Source: Bathynomus jamesi
Taxonomy: Eukaryota; Arthropoda; Malacostraca; Isopoda; Cirolanidae
Reading direction: 5' to 3'
DNA length: 64,000 nt
Assembly (NCBI GenBank): GCA_023014485.1
Contig: JAJOZX010001863.1
Span: 534,501-598,500, forward strand
Shown: positions 30,865 through 41,192 of the stretch, piece by piece
How the letters are laid out: the number at the start of each line of letters is the position of its first letter
Numbering within the stretch: the first letter of the stretch is position 1
The notes under the pieces: generated by a model
Seen by the model: the letters and a program-made list of their open reading frames with translations, nothing else
Told to the model about the DNA's origin: nothing
The model's database searches: none
Made by a program: the position numbers and the translations under genes

Positions 30865-31860
30865 TGAAAAAGTAAATGATGGAAGCTTATCTTTTCTGGA
30901 TCTAAAAATTCAGAGATGATACTCTAGTCAGTTCAAATTTGAAGTTTATCGCAAGCCTACTAATAATAACTCTTATGTGCATTTTTATTCTGACCATCAT
31001 CCCTCGATTAAATCTTCTATTTTTTTCTGCTATGTTTCTTAGAGCATTGAGAGTTGTTAGTCCTGAATTTTTAGATTCCGAGTTATGCAATATCATGAAT
31101 ATTGGTACTAAATTATGTTATCCTATTTCATTTCTAGATAATTGCCTTAGGAAAGCCAAGAATAAGTATTATAATAGTGTAACTGTAAAGGAATTTGAGC
31201 ATAAAAATATTCTGAGCCTACCTTACCATGTTAATTTTCAGTATCTTCCCACTTTACTTAAAGCAATTGGCATCAATGTAGTCATTCAGTATAATAATAC
31301 TGTTAAATCACGCCTAATAAAGAATAGCCTGGATAATGTGGTTAGTTGTGTGTATTCGATCGGATGTACAAAATGTAACGGGTAAAACGTTAGATATTAG
31401 GGTAAAACAGCATAAATATGCGTGTAGAACAGCAAATAATTCTAATGCATTGTTTAACCATATGTATAGATATTTTTTTTTTAAGTGGGGGTTGTTTAAC
31501 CTCCTTCGCAACATCTAAGGTCATATGACGGAGGTAACCTACAGCTTTAAGTGGGATCCGAACCACGGGTCGCTACATAATCTGGGTGCGGAGGACGGTC
31601 TCCCATCCAGCTACTACCCAGACCCAATGTCGCTTAACTTCGCTGATCTTCGGGAAGCGGTGTTACGACATCGGCCACGACGTAGCCCATATATATATAT
31701 ATAGATATAATCATAGCATAAAGTGGGATAGTTCTAAAGCGCTCGTTAAAAACAAAGATATAATTGAAAGAAATATTCTAGAATGTGCATTTATTTATTC
31801 ATTTAAAAAAAAAATTTCAATAACAGTGTGGGAAAGTATAAAATTGACAATATCCTGTTT
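30865..31860 (+). pseudogene. PLE-A RT end, linker and GIY-YIG, split by a SINE
   Basis: Plus strand, frames changing: LSFLDLKIQR and FEVYRKPTNNNSYVHFYSDH (last part of the PLE reverse transcriptase), FLRALRVVSPEFLDSEL, LPYHVNFQYLPTLLKAIGIN, VYSIGCTKCNG, then GKTLDIRVKQHKYACRTANN of the GIY-YIG domain. A 5S-SINE splits the domain at 31474-31699. It resumes with IKWDSSKAL and DIIERNILECAFI, which holds the conserved Glu. A deletion next to the Cys pair and frame breaks make it inactive. Confidence 0.8.
31474..31699 (-). mobile_element. 5S-SINE inserted in a PLE, with TSD
   Basis: Minus strand: GGGCTACGTCGTGGCCGATG, AAGTTAAGCGACATTGGG, GGATGGGAGACCGTCC, ATGTAGCGACCCGTGG, AGCTGTAGGTTACC and GGAGGTTAAACAACCCCC, then an A tail. 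TATAGATAT flanks it (31465-31473 and 31700-31708), and the interrupted PLE reading is known from the copy at 30.43 kb. It is the best-preserved family member, with full 5S head, body and tail. Confidence 0.88.
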
Positions 31861-31960
31861 AAATACCTTTTGCCTCTCATTAAGTCTCGTTAATTATGCG
31901 CTAATCTTTTGGTTTCCGCCTCGCTGTATATATATTTTGAAGTTCTCGCCTGCTCCCTTC

Positions 31961-32006
31961 ATTCCCTGACGAGGTGTACTTCTGAATACATGAAAGGCCT
32001 TGGAAT
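31961..32006 (+). ncRNA. Hammerhead ribozyme motif (PLE-A)
   Basis: ATTCC, CTGACGA, stem II GTGTA/TACAT (last pair changed), GAA, AGGCCT, T, GGAAT. It lies 3' of the plus-strand PLE coding remnant, the expected place. Confidence 0.72.
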
Positions 32007-32071
32007 CATTTTTCTTTTCCCTTGTGGGTTTACATCGTTCATTCATTTCATGTTTAATTGTGAAAATCATC

Positions 32072-32120
<49 letters not shown>
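32072..32120. repeat. (TA)n microsatellite
   Basis: About 24 TA units at the PLE-A end. Confidence 0.95.
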
Positions 32121-32121
<1 letters not shown>

Positions 32122-32222
32122 CTTGTGACACTTGCCGCATATATGTTAATATGACAGAAATTAACTAATGCATGGAAAAAAGGAGTTGCAGACTGCGAAA
32201 TTTTAGTTCAGTTTGTGTAGAG

Positions 32223-32428
32223 CACTGGTTCCCAACCTTTTTGCACTGGTTCCCAACCTTTTTTTTGCTGCGACCTTAAATTGGCCACCAACAGGACCTT
32301 CCGACCCTCAGGGTTGTGATAAAATTTAACTATGTATATAAATATAAACTGAATTAAGAAATAGTGAATATAATGACCCTTCGCGACCCTACTTGAGGAT
32401 CCCCGCGACCCGAGTTTGGGAACCACTG
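32223..32428. mobile_element. hAT MITE with 8-bp TSD
   Basis: Starts CACTGGTTCCCAACC and ends (inward) CAGTGGTTCCCAAAC, flanked by GTGTAGAG on both sides (32215-32222, 32429-32436). The first 20 bp or so are duplicated in tandem at the left end. Repeated GCGACC motifs lie near both ends. Length 206 bp; no coding. Confidence 0.88.
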
Positions 32429-32839
32429 GTGTAGAGCAAGCTGAGTGTGATATGAATGTGCTCGCGATTGAAACGAGTACATTTGCGTTGCCTTGGGGAG
32501 GAAACACAAACTCGCGGTGCATCTTGCTCCTGGAGACTCATGTACCTAGACCTATAAATTTAGACAGGAGCGTCTGTAACGTAAATTAATGACATCTGCA
32601 TGAAAATGGATATCAATCAGACTCTGTTCACTGAATTCTGATAACACAAAGCATTGTTGCTTCTAGTGTTGATAAGCCACGGGATCCTCGTTAATTCGTT
32701 GATCTTCTATACACTTGGCAGTGATACTACGAGCTACTTATACCCTGAATGGTGTATGAGCAGAGCGGTGCTCTGTATAAAACAGTGAGGCTTTCCCTAC
32801 CACTTATACTTAAATGTCTCAAGCACTGAATATATATTA

Positions 32840-32881
<42 letters not shown>

Positions 32882-32916
32882 ATATATATTATATATATAA
32901 TATACACGAGGATAAT
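32429..32916. other. Spacer with dispersed repeat U and TA-rich tract
   Basis: 32733-32835 (CTACTTATACCC, GCAGAGCGGTGCTCTGTA, CAGTGAGGCTTTCCC) resembles the minus strand of 55805-55925. A TA-rich, partly palindromic stretch occupies 32828-32910. No gene. Confidence 0.5.
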
Positions 32917-33111
32917 TCAATAAGTATCCGCACTTTTTATTTTCACAATTTTATTTTCACATCTGATAGATTATAAACACATCACTTCTCAACATAGTCT
33001 CCCTGTTTCTCAATACACTTAGTCCAGCGATCTACAAGCTTCTTAATGCCATCACAAAAGAATGTTTTTGTCTGTGTGCGTAGCCAGTCATGCACCGCCT
33101 CCTTCAGGTCA

Positions 33112-33528
33112 TCATCGCCTTGGAATCGCCGACCTCTCAAAGCCGTCTTTTAGTGGTCCAAACAGGTAAAAATCCGAAGGTGCCAGGTCTGGACTGTAGG
33201 CTGGATGGTCGAGAACTTCAAATTTAAGTTCTTGAAGGAATTTTCTAGTCTGTGCAGCGGTATGAGGGCGCGCATTGTCGTGTAACAGAATAACACCTTC
33301 CAACAATCTCCCTCTCCGTTTTGTGCGAATTGCTTGCTTTAATTCATTCCGAAGCATGTCAGAATACGATGCACTTGTTACTGTAGTTCCACCCTCTAGA
33401 TAATGTTCAAGGATAGGGCCTCGTGTATCCCAAAACAGTGTTAGCATTAACTTTACCTGCTGACAGCTGCGCTTTGAACTTCCTTGCAACAGGAGATTGT
33501 CGGAAGGTGTTATTCTGTTACATGACAA
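33112..33528 (-). pseudogene. Mariner transposase fragment, left arm
   Basis: Minus strand: LMLTLFWDTRGPILEHYLEG, SYSDMLRNELKQAIRTKRRG, then HDNARPHTAAQTRKFLQEL and HPAYSPDLAPSDFYLFGPLK. D of HDN and D of PSDF are separated by 34 residues, the DD34D spacing of mariner. A frameshift follows FGPLKD at about 33145. The N-terminal part with HTH and first Asp is missing. The arm's 3' end continues to the terminal repeat. Confidence 0.88.
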
Positions 33529-33820
33529 TGCGCGCCCTCATACCGCTGCACAGACTAGAAAATGCCTTCAAGAACTTAAATTTGAAGTTCTCGACCATCC
33601 AGCCTACAGTCCAGGCCTGGCACCTTCGGATTTTTACCTGTTTGGACCACTAAAAGACGCTTTGAGAGGTCAGCGATTCCAAGGCGATGATGACCTGAAG
33701 GAGGCGGTGCATGATTGGCTACGCACACAGCCAAAAACATTCTTTTGTGATGGCATTAGGAAGCTTGTAGATCGCTGGACTAAGTTGAATGAGAAACAGG
33801 GAAACTATGTTGAGAAGTGA
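33497..33820 (+). pseudogene. Mariner transposase C-terminus, right arm
   Basis: Plus strand 107 codons: VILLHDNARPHTAAQTRKCL, HPAYSPGLAPSDFYLFGPLK, DALRGQRFQGDDDLKEAVHD, FFCDGIRKLVDRWTK, ending EKQGNYVEK with a normal stop. The second and third catalytic Asp are retained. Only the C-terminal third of a mariner transposase (usually about 345 aa) is present, so it cannot act alone. Confidence 0.88.
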
Positions 33821-33892
33821 TGTTTATAATCTGTCAGATGTGAAAATAAAATTGTGAAAATAAAAAGTGCGGATACTTATTGAATTACCATC

Positions 33893-33893
<1 letters not shown>

Positions 33894-33939
<46 letters not shown>
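33894..33939. repeat. (TA)n microsatellite
   Basis: TA run at the mariner end. Confidence 0.95.
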
Positions 33940-33942
<3 letters not shown>

Positions 33943-35497
33943 CAAAGAGCTGTGTTGAGTGCGGGGTTTCTCCTAGGGTGACGTCCTTCCCGATGACCCC
34001 TGGTAGTCGATGGCTGCTCTGGTGACCCTTGCATTGAACCGTTCGCGAATGGGTGTTAACGATATTAATAAGGCAAGTCTGGTAGCACGGACAGTTCTAT
34101 CTTAATGTTCTTCCTCTAGCTTAGAAGTAAAACTCTTTTTATCTTTACTTTATCTTCTCCTTAATTTATATTATTTAGCGTGACTCTTTCACGAAGTTTT
34201 AAACCATAAATATGACTTCCACGATTATTATAAAATACACCAAAGTTTTAATACTTAATTTTAAGTTCACTCGCAGGTTAAATTATTTTTAAACTTACGT
34301 TATATAATTAATAATAAAGGACATAGTCCTTGATCGGAAATGAAATAGGTCTAACGGAAGGGAATAGGCCTGGGTAGAACTCTATTGTTGTTCCTCAAGG
34401 ATTACCGCGGAGAGTAATTGAATCAAATTACTGACCTAATGTCATCGTAAAAGTAAGCCCCATTTCCCACGGCCTCCAGTCGAGATGTTAAAATAGAAAT
34501 GACAAGGGAGGACAAATAAGATCTTCTGATGGACTGTGTATGATCCTCTCTCTGTGACAAACTGTTCTCGACTATTTTCCGGTCTTCTGCGCTTTCTTGT
34601 TTCGTCTCGATCGTCGTTTCCTAGCTGGGATTGTGCTTCCAGCCAGAATATTTGTGAAGTTTTCTTTCTCATAAATCTGGAACTTACAAACAACTTTAAA
34701 TACATTATTTTATGAGTTTTACAACATTTTTAACAGTTTTATATTATTTAACTATCTTATGTGACCTATTTGACAGTATTAAATTATTTAATTAAATATT
34801 TCAGTTACTCTTTGAAAACTAAGACTATTTACGAACACATGATTGGATAAAATATAGATGTGGCATCACGTGACTGATACTCTCATACCCCACTGATTAA
34901 CTTGGGATTTACCTGAGGCCTACTCGGAATTCATATCATATTTTTTTCAAATGCTAACTTTGTGTTCTTCATTTATGTCCAAATTCTACTATATTTTATA
35001 TTATTAAGAAAGTCCCAATTTTGCAAACCCAACAGCTGCCTTCGAAAGGCAGTAGAGGAAAAACGAAAGAACATTTATGACGGTGAAATAATAAAAAAAA
35101 TATTAGCTATACATTTAATATCGACACTTCGCGTAAACAATAACTCAAACCAGGTGACAATCGATGTCTCTTAGGAACTTCCTTTTACTCTAAACAAACA
35201 ATTATTGCGACCACGGCGTACATCATACACAGTGAAATGTAAACACTAAAAATCTTATGCTATGACGTTTAAATGCAAGTTAAATAAAGTAAAATTGCTA
35301 TATAGTTATATTACAAAGTGAAAAGTGTATATATATATATATATATATATAAAGTCCTGATAAAAAAAATTGGGGAAGATAAGATATCACAAAAGACTTT
35401 AGATTTTACAGTTATAAATCTTTGATTAATTCAAAATACGTGTCAAATGCAAAAGCAAATATCAGTAAACACAATTTGAATTAAATCGGTATTATTA

Positions 35498-35532
<35 letters not shown>

Positions 35533-36226
35533 GAAATGTACAAAAGATACAATTGTTATTGACATTATTGACATTTTTTGTGGGATTATATACCAGTTTA
35601 CCGTAAAAACGTACTGAGTCGGAGGAAAGAAATAATAGCTGATGGAAACGCAAGGAAAACAAAGGTAAAATTATTTTATGTAAATAATCTGATTAACTCA
35701 TTATTAATAAATATATGTCATTTATTTTGATTAGATATTTTGAGGAATTAAAATAAAATGTAGCATTTTTTTAGTTCCTTCATTTCAACAGAGACCGTAC
35801 GTAAACAACAAAGACATTATTTCGTAAATAGTTTGCATATAGGTTTAGAAGATATAACATTATTAGGTAAAATATTGCAAACTGCAATTATTATTTTTGT
35901 TAATTAGGTTGGTATAAAGTGAGAGTAAAGGACGAAGAAATGGCTTTTTCCCCTCTTTTTTTGCTTTTTTTAAGCAGGAATGCATATAGGCGGTGAAATA
36001 AGAAGGAAGTGCCTCCCAGTACTTCGAATTTTAATACTTTTATTCTGTGTACAAAAAAAAACTTACTAGAGAAAGACAAGTTTTCACTGGAATAATACCG
36101 TTATACTGTAGGTAACTGCTTAACCATTTGTATGCTGACGTGGTATGTATTAGTATAAGTGACGTACGTGAATTAACACTGAAGAAGATAATGCTCTGGT
36201 TATGATCGTCGCCCCATACTAGTGTA
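33940..36226. other. No gene seen
   Basis: AT-rich spacer with (TA)n at 35329-35351 and (ATT)n at 35490-35530. No recognised protein or element ends. Confidence 0.55.
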
Positions 36227-37620
36227 TTACACATTAAAATTATCGCCTTGAATTGAGGCTCGTAAACATGGATTCCTGAAATGCTTCATTAATTCTCCAT
36301 ATACCCACCTACCCACATAATTACGCCCATTCAATGTCAAGTGATTACAGTTAGTCTCGTCCGAGAACTGAACAAGTTTCCAAAAGTTCACGAGGCCTGC
36401 GTATCTTCGCATATCTTCGCTTTATATATACAGCTGCACGTCAGCCACGCGTCAATTGAAGTTCAATTAACTCTTTCACTGCGTCATTAGGATATTTGTT
36501 CGGAGATACCCGAATTACGCAGCGAAAGGATTAAAGCAAATAGCGTTAAGTGATTTGTTGCGACAAACTGACATTATGTGCGATGTCTACAAACCTATAG
36601 GATTAATGAGATATCACCTAACGAGGCAATGACCATCCTTCTGTGATGAAAATTTGTCTTAAGAAGTTCCGTACAAAATCAAAGGTCCTACTCGAGATTC
36701 ATTCCTGCCCCCAAAATGTTCATCCATTCAATTCCTCCGAACACGCAGTCACCCCTTTAACTCCCAAGTCACTCCTTTAACTCCAGCCGAGTTTTTGATT
36801 AAACTGTACCAAATTTAGTCGAAGTACTCAAAGGTGATGTTACGAGTTGAAATACCTTAACATCTACTTGTTTATTTGGACCTTTTCCAGTTTGTGTACC
36901 GTTTTTCATATAATTTATTTTTGTTTCTTTTCAGATCAAAAATGAGTGATAATATCAATCTCTTTAGTTAGGCTTATAAGGCTAACTAACGAAAATATCA
37001 CGACCTAACCTAACCAATCGTTAGGTTAACTGTACGCCCTTGACGATTGGTTAGGTTAGGTCATGATATTTTCGTTCGTTAGCCTTATAAAGCAAAAATA
37101 AATTATATGAAAAACGGTACACAAACTGGAAAAGGTCCGTTTATTTTGTTAACTTTATTATATTTTACTCTCTTTTATAGTTTTTAACTTTTCCACATTC
37201 GTATTTCTTGCGTTCAATTGCGTCCTTTAACGGTGTCCACGCCTGTTCGTTTTTTGCTTCATTGCGCGAGTTCGATGAAGCGATTCCTTGAACTGTGTGA
37301 ACATCCGAAGGTCATCGACTTATATTCGATCATCGTGTAATTTGAAGTTCATTTCCTTATCGTAAAATTTATGTCGCACGTTCTAAATTCTTCCGTTTGC
37401 GAGTCAAACATATTGAGGAATCTGCTTCTCGTTTTGACCACGTACAGACCGGTTCTCCAACCGCAGATGTAATCAGTAAATGGTAACATACTATTAGAGG
37501 AACACCTGTATAGTGTATACACTATAGAGGCATCTTTCACGATCTATATATACACACTCTTTTGACATAAGGTACGTTCTGTATCTACCTTAAGCACAGA
37601 GACCTTGCTTATACAACAGG
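36227..37620 (-). pseudogene. Decayed Tc1/mariner-like element, second copy, split by a MITE
   Basis: Minus strand near 36.3 kb: LVNFWKLVQFSDETNCNHLT and LNGRNYV, in which FSDET bears the probable first catalytic Asp. 36545-36660 and 37520-37620 repeat stretches found around 9.42-9.52 and 9.72-9.78 kb. A hairpin MITE sits inside (36878-37138). Copy ends unknown. Confidence 0.5.
36878..37138. mobile_element. Hairpin MITE, core H with different arms, 8-bp TSD
   Basis: Flanked by GTTTATTT on both sides (36870-36877, 37139-37146). Outer arms are GGACCTTTTCCAGTTTGTG and its complement. The inner hairpin (TTATAAGGCTAACTAACG, AAAATATCACGACC, AACCAATCG) is the same core as 12748-12944. No coding capacity. 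Confidence 0.85.
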
Positions 37621-37639
37621 GTTTTCCAGTAATATATAT

Positions 37640-37908
37640 ATATATGGCATCTCAGAAACAACTTCCTGAATTTATAGCTCAAAATCAGTGAAGCTGTTTG
37701 TGTCATACATCAGACAATATGTCCGAAAAGGAAGGACATATTGATTCCTTTACAGATGCTGAGAACGGAATTAAAAGAAAAAAAAGAGTCGAAAGAATCT
37801 AGATTCCAACCATTCCATAACGGTTACAAACAACTTTCTATTATGACTTTTTTTGCCCTATAATATTTTGAATTCAGGAAATTCTTTGTGACACACCCTG
37901 TATACATA
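37640..37908. mobile_element. Mariner-type MITE
   Basis: Right end (inward) is CAGGGTGTGTCACAAAG, followed by AATTTCCTGAATTCAA. Left end is GGCATCTCAGAAACAAC, then TTCCTGAATTTA. TA-rich flanks. The shared TTCCTGAATT supports inverted ends, but the first bases differ. Confidence 0.5.
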
Positions 37909-38439
37909 AAAAACAAATATATATATATATATATATTATATATAGATGAATAGCTATATAGATATAACTATATACATGGATTTTCTGCGTTTGATGCCTC
38001 AAAGAGTATCTAAATAATATGCATAAAGTCTAAATGCATCTATCTTTCATGCGCAGGAAATGGAATGAGACGTATAAAAAGGGGGTGTCTAAATTGGAAA
38101 TAGTTATTAGATTACGATTCCATTAGGGTCATATTCCTTTGATTTTACGATTAGTGAGCGAGCCTTCAAGCCAAATTACCACTTAGGATAACGGTACATT
38201 TGGGTCGAAATCCTTTGTACATTGAACTAAGGCTTGCTCCTCCCTGAAATTTTAAACTTTGACGAGAATTACAGTATATATTTATGCAGAAGACAAACAT
38301 GTTATGAATACTGAAGGATAGTATTTAAATACGATTAATACCATTATTTCATATATAAACAAATATAACAAAATATATAATTTTTATTTTCTTAAAATAA
38401 TATAAGTAAATTCCAATATATTCGTTGGTCTCTCTTCAC
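37909..38439. other. No gene seen
   Basis: AT-rich; (TA)n near 37918-37940. Confidence 0.5.
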
Positions 38440-38720
38440 ACGAAGGCCAAGTTGGTGGCCCCCACCTTTAAGCCAGGCGTGATGAAGAAGCGAGTTGCTT
38501 TCTCGCGATCTCCAGGCACACCCGGCTCATCTGGTACCGTCTGAGCCAGGCATCTAGTCTTCTTTTGAAGATTTCAACTTGAACACCCGTGACGTTCCTG
38601 AAGTCCTTCGAAAGCTAGTTAAAAAGTTTTGGTCCCCTGACAACCAAGCTATTTTCATTCAGTGTTGAGTGTCCCTTGTCGGGAACACTACACACTACAC
38701 ATTCCACCTTTACTAATTTC
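38440..38720 (-). mobile_element. CR1-like LINE 3'-end fragment
   Basis: Minus strand: LNENSLVVRGPKLFN, stop, then LSKDFRNVTGVQVEIFKRRL, DAWLRRYQMSRVCLE. The RGPKLFN and VEIFKRRLDAWL pattern is the usual C-terminus of CR1-group ORF2. Only the last 85 or so codons remain. Confidence 0.6.
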
Positions 38721-38798
38721 CAGTGTTGTTTAGACGTTAATTGGGTTTAGTTTGAGGTTACCTACCAGTTTTTCGATCATTTTCCATATGTAAATTAT

Positions 38799-38800
<2 letters not shown>

Positions 38801-38842
<42 letters not shown>
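38801..38842. repeat. (CT)n microsatellite
   Basis: About 20 CT units. Confidence 0.95.
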
Positions 38843-38845
<3 letters not shown>

Positions 38846-39007
38846 GTGAATATAGATATAATTTATGTAGTTTACTTTTATTAATTTTTTATTAATTAAT
38901 TTAATTTTATTTAATTTTCCAGTAGTTGATTTCTTTGCAGCCATCAATTTTGGCTGTGAAATTTCTTTGAATTTCTTCTAGTTTATTAATTTCTTTATAT
39001 ATATATA

Positions 39008-39238
39008 TACACACATTTTAACTGCAAACAACACACAGTATAATTAATGTAAAGAACGACGCTTGTGTAGAAGAGCGTTCCGCACAAGATGAGGAGGGAG
39101 AACGAACAAATGAAAAATGAGGTACCACCCGGGAATCGATCCCGGGTTCGATTCCCGGGTGGTACCTCATTTATCATTTGTTCGTTCTCCCTCCTCATCT
39201 TGTGCGGAACGCTCTTCTACACAAGCGTCGTTCTTTAC

Positions 39239-39246
<8 letters not shown>
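39008..39246. mobile_element. Palindrome of family T (tRNA T-arm at apex)
   Basis: Inverted arms of about 115 bp meet near 39143 at the tRNA T-arm. Arms carry GTAAAGAACGACGCTTGTG, GTTCCGCACAAGATGAGG, CGAACAAATGAAAAATGAGG and GTACCACCCGGGAATCGA or complements. Only the T-arm side of the tRNA module is kept. (TA)n on both flanks. Confidence 0.88.
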
Positions 39247-39273
<27 letters not shown>

Positions 39274-39321
39274 TATATATATATGATGAATAAAACCACG
39301 AAGGAAAGGAAACACAGAATG

Positions 39322-39362
39322 GTGCTCAAGCGCTTTCGTCTAATGACATCATCAGGAACACT
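39322..39362 (-). ncRNA. Hammerhead ribozyme motif (PLE-B)
   Basis: Minus strand: stem I GTGTTC, CTGATGA, stem II GTC/GAC, GAA, palindromic stem III AGCGCT, T, GAGCAC. Stem I pairs over six positions with one U-G. Confidence 0.75.
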
Positions 39363-39400
39363 GAAGTAAATAAAGAGTTCAAGACTCTTTATTTACTTCA

Positions 39401-39440
39401 GTGTTCCTGAGGATGTCATTAGACGAAAGCGCTTGAGCAC
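39401..39440 (+). ncRNA. Hammerhead ribozyme motif (PLE-B)
   Basis: GTGTTC, CTGAGGA (variable core position is G), stem II GTC/GAC, GAA, AGCGCT, T, GAGCAC. Confidence 0.72.
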
Positions 39441-39805
39441 CATTCTGTGTTTCCTTTCCTTCGTGGTTTATTCATCATAAATATTTTTCACGTGTTACTT
39501 TCGTGAAATAATCTTCATATATATATATATATATATATATATACACTGAACGACAGAAAAATCGGCCCACTTGGAATATCGCGAAAAGCAAAAAAGTGGG
39601 CAAACTTCTGTTTATAAAAGTTTTAAAATTCGAAAATTTAGTCTATGAGGACATTAAAAAAAATCTTCAAACACCCGCTTAATACAATTTATTATCAAAA
39701 AATACTGTACAAAAAATTGTAACTAAAAAAAAACAAAGATTTCGACAAAAACAAAAAATAAAAAAAAAAACTTGTAATTCAGGGTTAATAAGAGGTATCG
39801 CCTCC

Positions 39806-40186
39806 CAAGGGCGCCGGAAGTAGGGGGGGGCAGGGGGGGCGCTCGCCCCCCCAAAAGTTGTTAAGGGTAAGGTGTACGCCCCTACACCATACATACGCCC
39901 CCCATGAGATGTGGGAATTGTATTGTTTTTACAGATGAATTGTATTATTTTTTCAGATGAAACGCCATGCATCTGGTGCTCAATGCAACGCATTTACTAT
40001 TTTGAAGTAATCTTACTCTTATGTTACATGCAAATAAAAGTATGTCGATGGTTTATTTTATCTGCTTTCATTTTCTTTACTACATTAGTGCATATGGATG
40101 ATAAAACTTAAAAATTTATATTGAAAAAAACGCCCCTTACTGAGATTGCCCCCCACCCCAATATCAAATTGCTTCCGTAGCCCCTG
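39806..40186. mobile_element. hAT MITE nested in the Tc1 element
   Basis: TIRs CAAGGGCGCCGGAAG and, inward, CAGGGGCTACGGAAG. The target duplication is TTGCCTCC (40187-40194) with a one-base-altered partner TCGCCTCC (39798-39805). The uninterrupted target is seen in copy 2 near 45640. Length 381 bp. It cuts off the last transposase codons. Confidence 0.88.
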
Positions 40187-41192
40187 TTGCCTCCCCTAGC
40201 TTGAATGACTACAGCCATTCGTCGATTCATCCCGTGAATGAGATCGGCGATCACATCCTGTGGGATTCCCTCCCACTCTTCAGTTAAAGTTTGTTGTAGC
40301 TCCTGTAGAGTGTTAGGGGCTACTAGACGAGCCCTAAGACGCCGTCCCATCGTGTCCCAGAGATGTTCTATGGGGTTCAGGTCCGGACTTCGGGAAGACC
40401 ACTCGATTCGACGAATTTCAGCTTCGTCATGGAAATCGCCAACGGTTCTTGCCGCATGGGGTTTAGCGTTATCGTGCTGCAGAAGGAAGTCTTCGCCAAC
40501 GAAGGGAGCAAAAGGGACCACATGCTCCAGCAAGATCTCTTGCACGTATCTTGCGGACGTCAATGACCCACCACCAACAACGACGAGCTCTCTGCGCGAG
40601 TTTGAAGTGATACCACCCCAGACCATGACTAAGCTTACTCCAAAAGCAACCCTCTCCGTAAAAGTGCACGGAGCGATTCTTTCTCCTGTTCTTCTCCACA
40701 CTCTTTCCGGTCCATCGGATGTTCGAGGATTAAATCTTGATTCGCCCGTGAACAATACTCGTCCCCATTGGACCATAGTCCAATTGACATGCTCACGAGC
40801 GAAAGCAAGACGAGCATTGGGGTGGTGTGGGAGCAATTCCGTTCTCATTGCTGGACGTTTAGCATGTAAACCACTTTCCATAAGTCTTCTTCTAACGGTT
40901 CGCTCCGATACACTGACGTCTCGAGACCTTTCCAGTTTATTGCGGACGTTTGTGGCAGTCAAGCGACGATCTCGCAAAACACTCAGGACGATGAAACGAT
41001 CGTCACGGGCAGATGTGCAGCGCGATCTTCCAGAGCCTGGTCTTCTGGTGTACTCTTCCGTCTCCACATAACGTTGGTAGACACGTCGAACAGTTGTTCT
41101 TGGAATTCCAGCGCATCGGCGACATAAGGCTGGCCCCGACCATCTTCAATTAGGGCGACGACTCGTGCGACTTTCACGGCACTCAAATCCAT
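40187..41192 (-). pseudogene. Tc1-like transposase, copy 1, catalytic Asp lost
   Basis: The minus strand begins MDLSAVKVARVVALIEDG (41192), a helix-turn-helix N-terminus, then changes frame near 41080 into the long frame starting METEEYTRRPGSGRSR. Later motifs are VSERTVRRRLMESGL, WGRVLFTGESRF, LLQHDNAKPHAA and SPDLNPIEHLWD. From the METEEY start, D199 and E234 give DD34E spacing. The first catalytic residue is G108 where copy 2 has D (VLFTDESR). The frame runs through the hAT insertion and adds unrelated residues after QARGGN. Confidence 0.9.

Larger units (their letters stand above)
30089..32070. mobile_element. PLE family A inverted pair with coding remnants
   Basis: Two head-to-head copies. 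The minus-strand copy spans 30089-30850 and the plus-strand copy 30860-32070. Both run from PLE protein C-terminus to a terminal segment with a hammerhead and ACCCAC(A/G)AG. The plus copy is interrupted by a 5S-SINE. The central junction (about 30850) joins unlike positions, so this is not one simple palindrome. Confidence 0.85.
32917..33893. mobile_element. Mariner (DD34D) 3'-end inverted duplication
   Basis: Left arm 32917-33312 and right arm 33497-33893 are near-identical reverse complements. Each runs from a transposase segment to the terminus AATTCAATAAGTATCCGCAC. The 184-bp centre (33313-33496) is unique and continues the minus-strand copy upstream. So one mariner 3' half was joined head-to-head to a second. 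(TA)n flanks both sides. Confidence 0.85.
39284..39482. mobile_element. PLE family B palindrome (solo terminal segment)
   Basis: Arms of about 95 bp meet near 39383 (AAGAGTTCAAGACTCTT). Each arm has ACCACGAAGGAAAGG and a hammerhead, and the same termini flank the coding PLE at 56.7-57.7 kb. No coding sequence left. Confidence 0.88.

Noticed and set aside
40238..41071. 277-codon plus-strand frame
   Set aside because: Antisense of the Tc1-like transposase, which has clear catalytic motifs on the minus strand.
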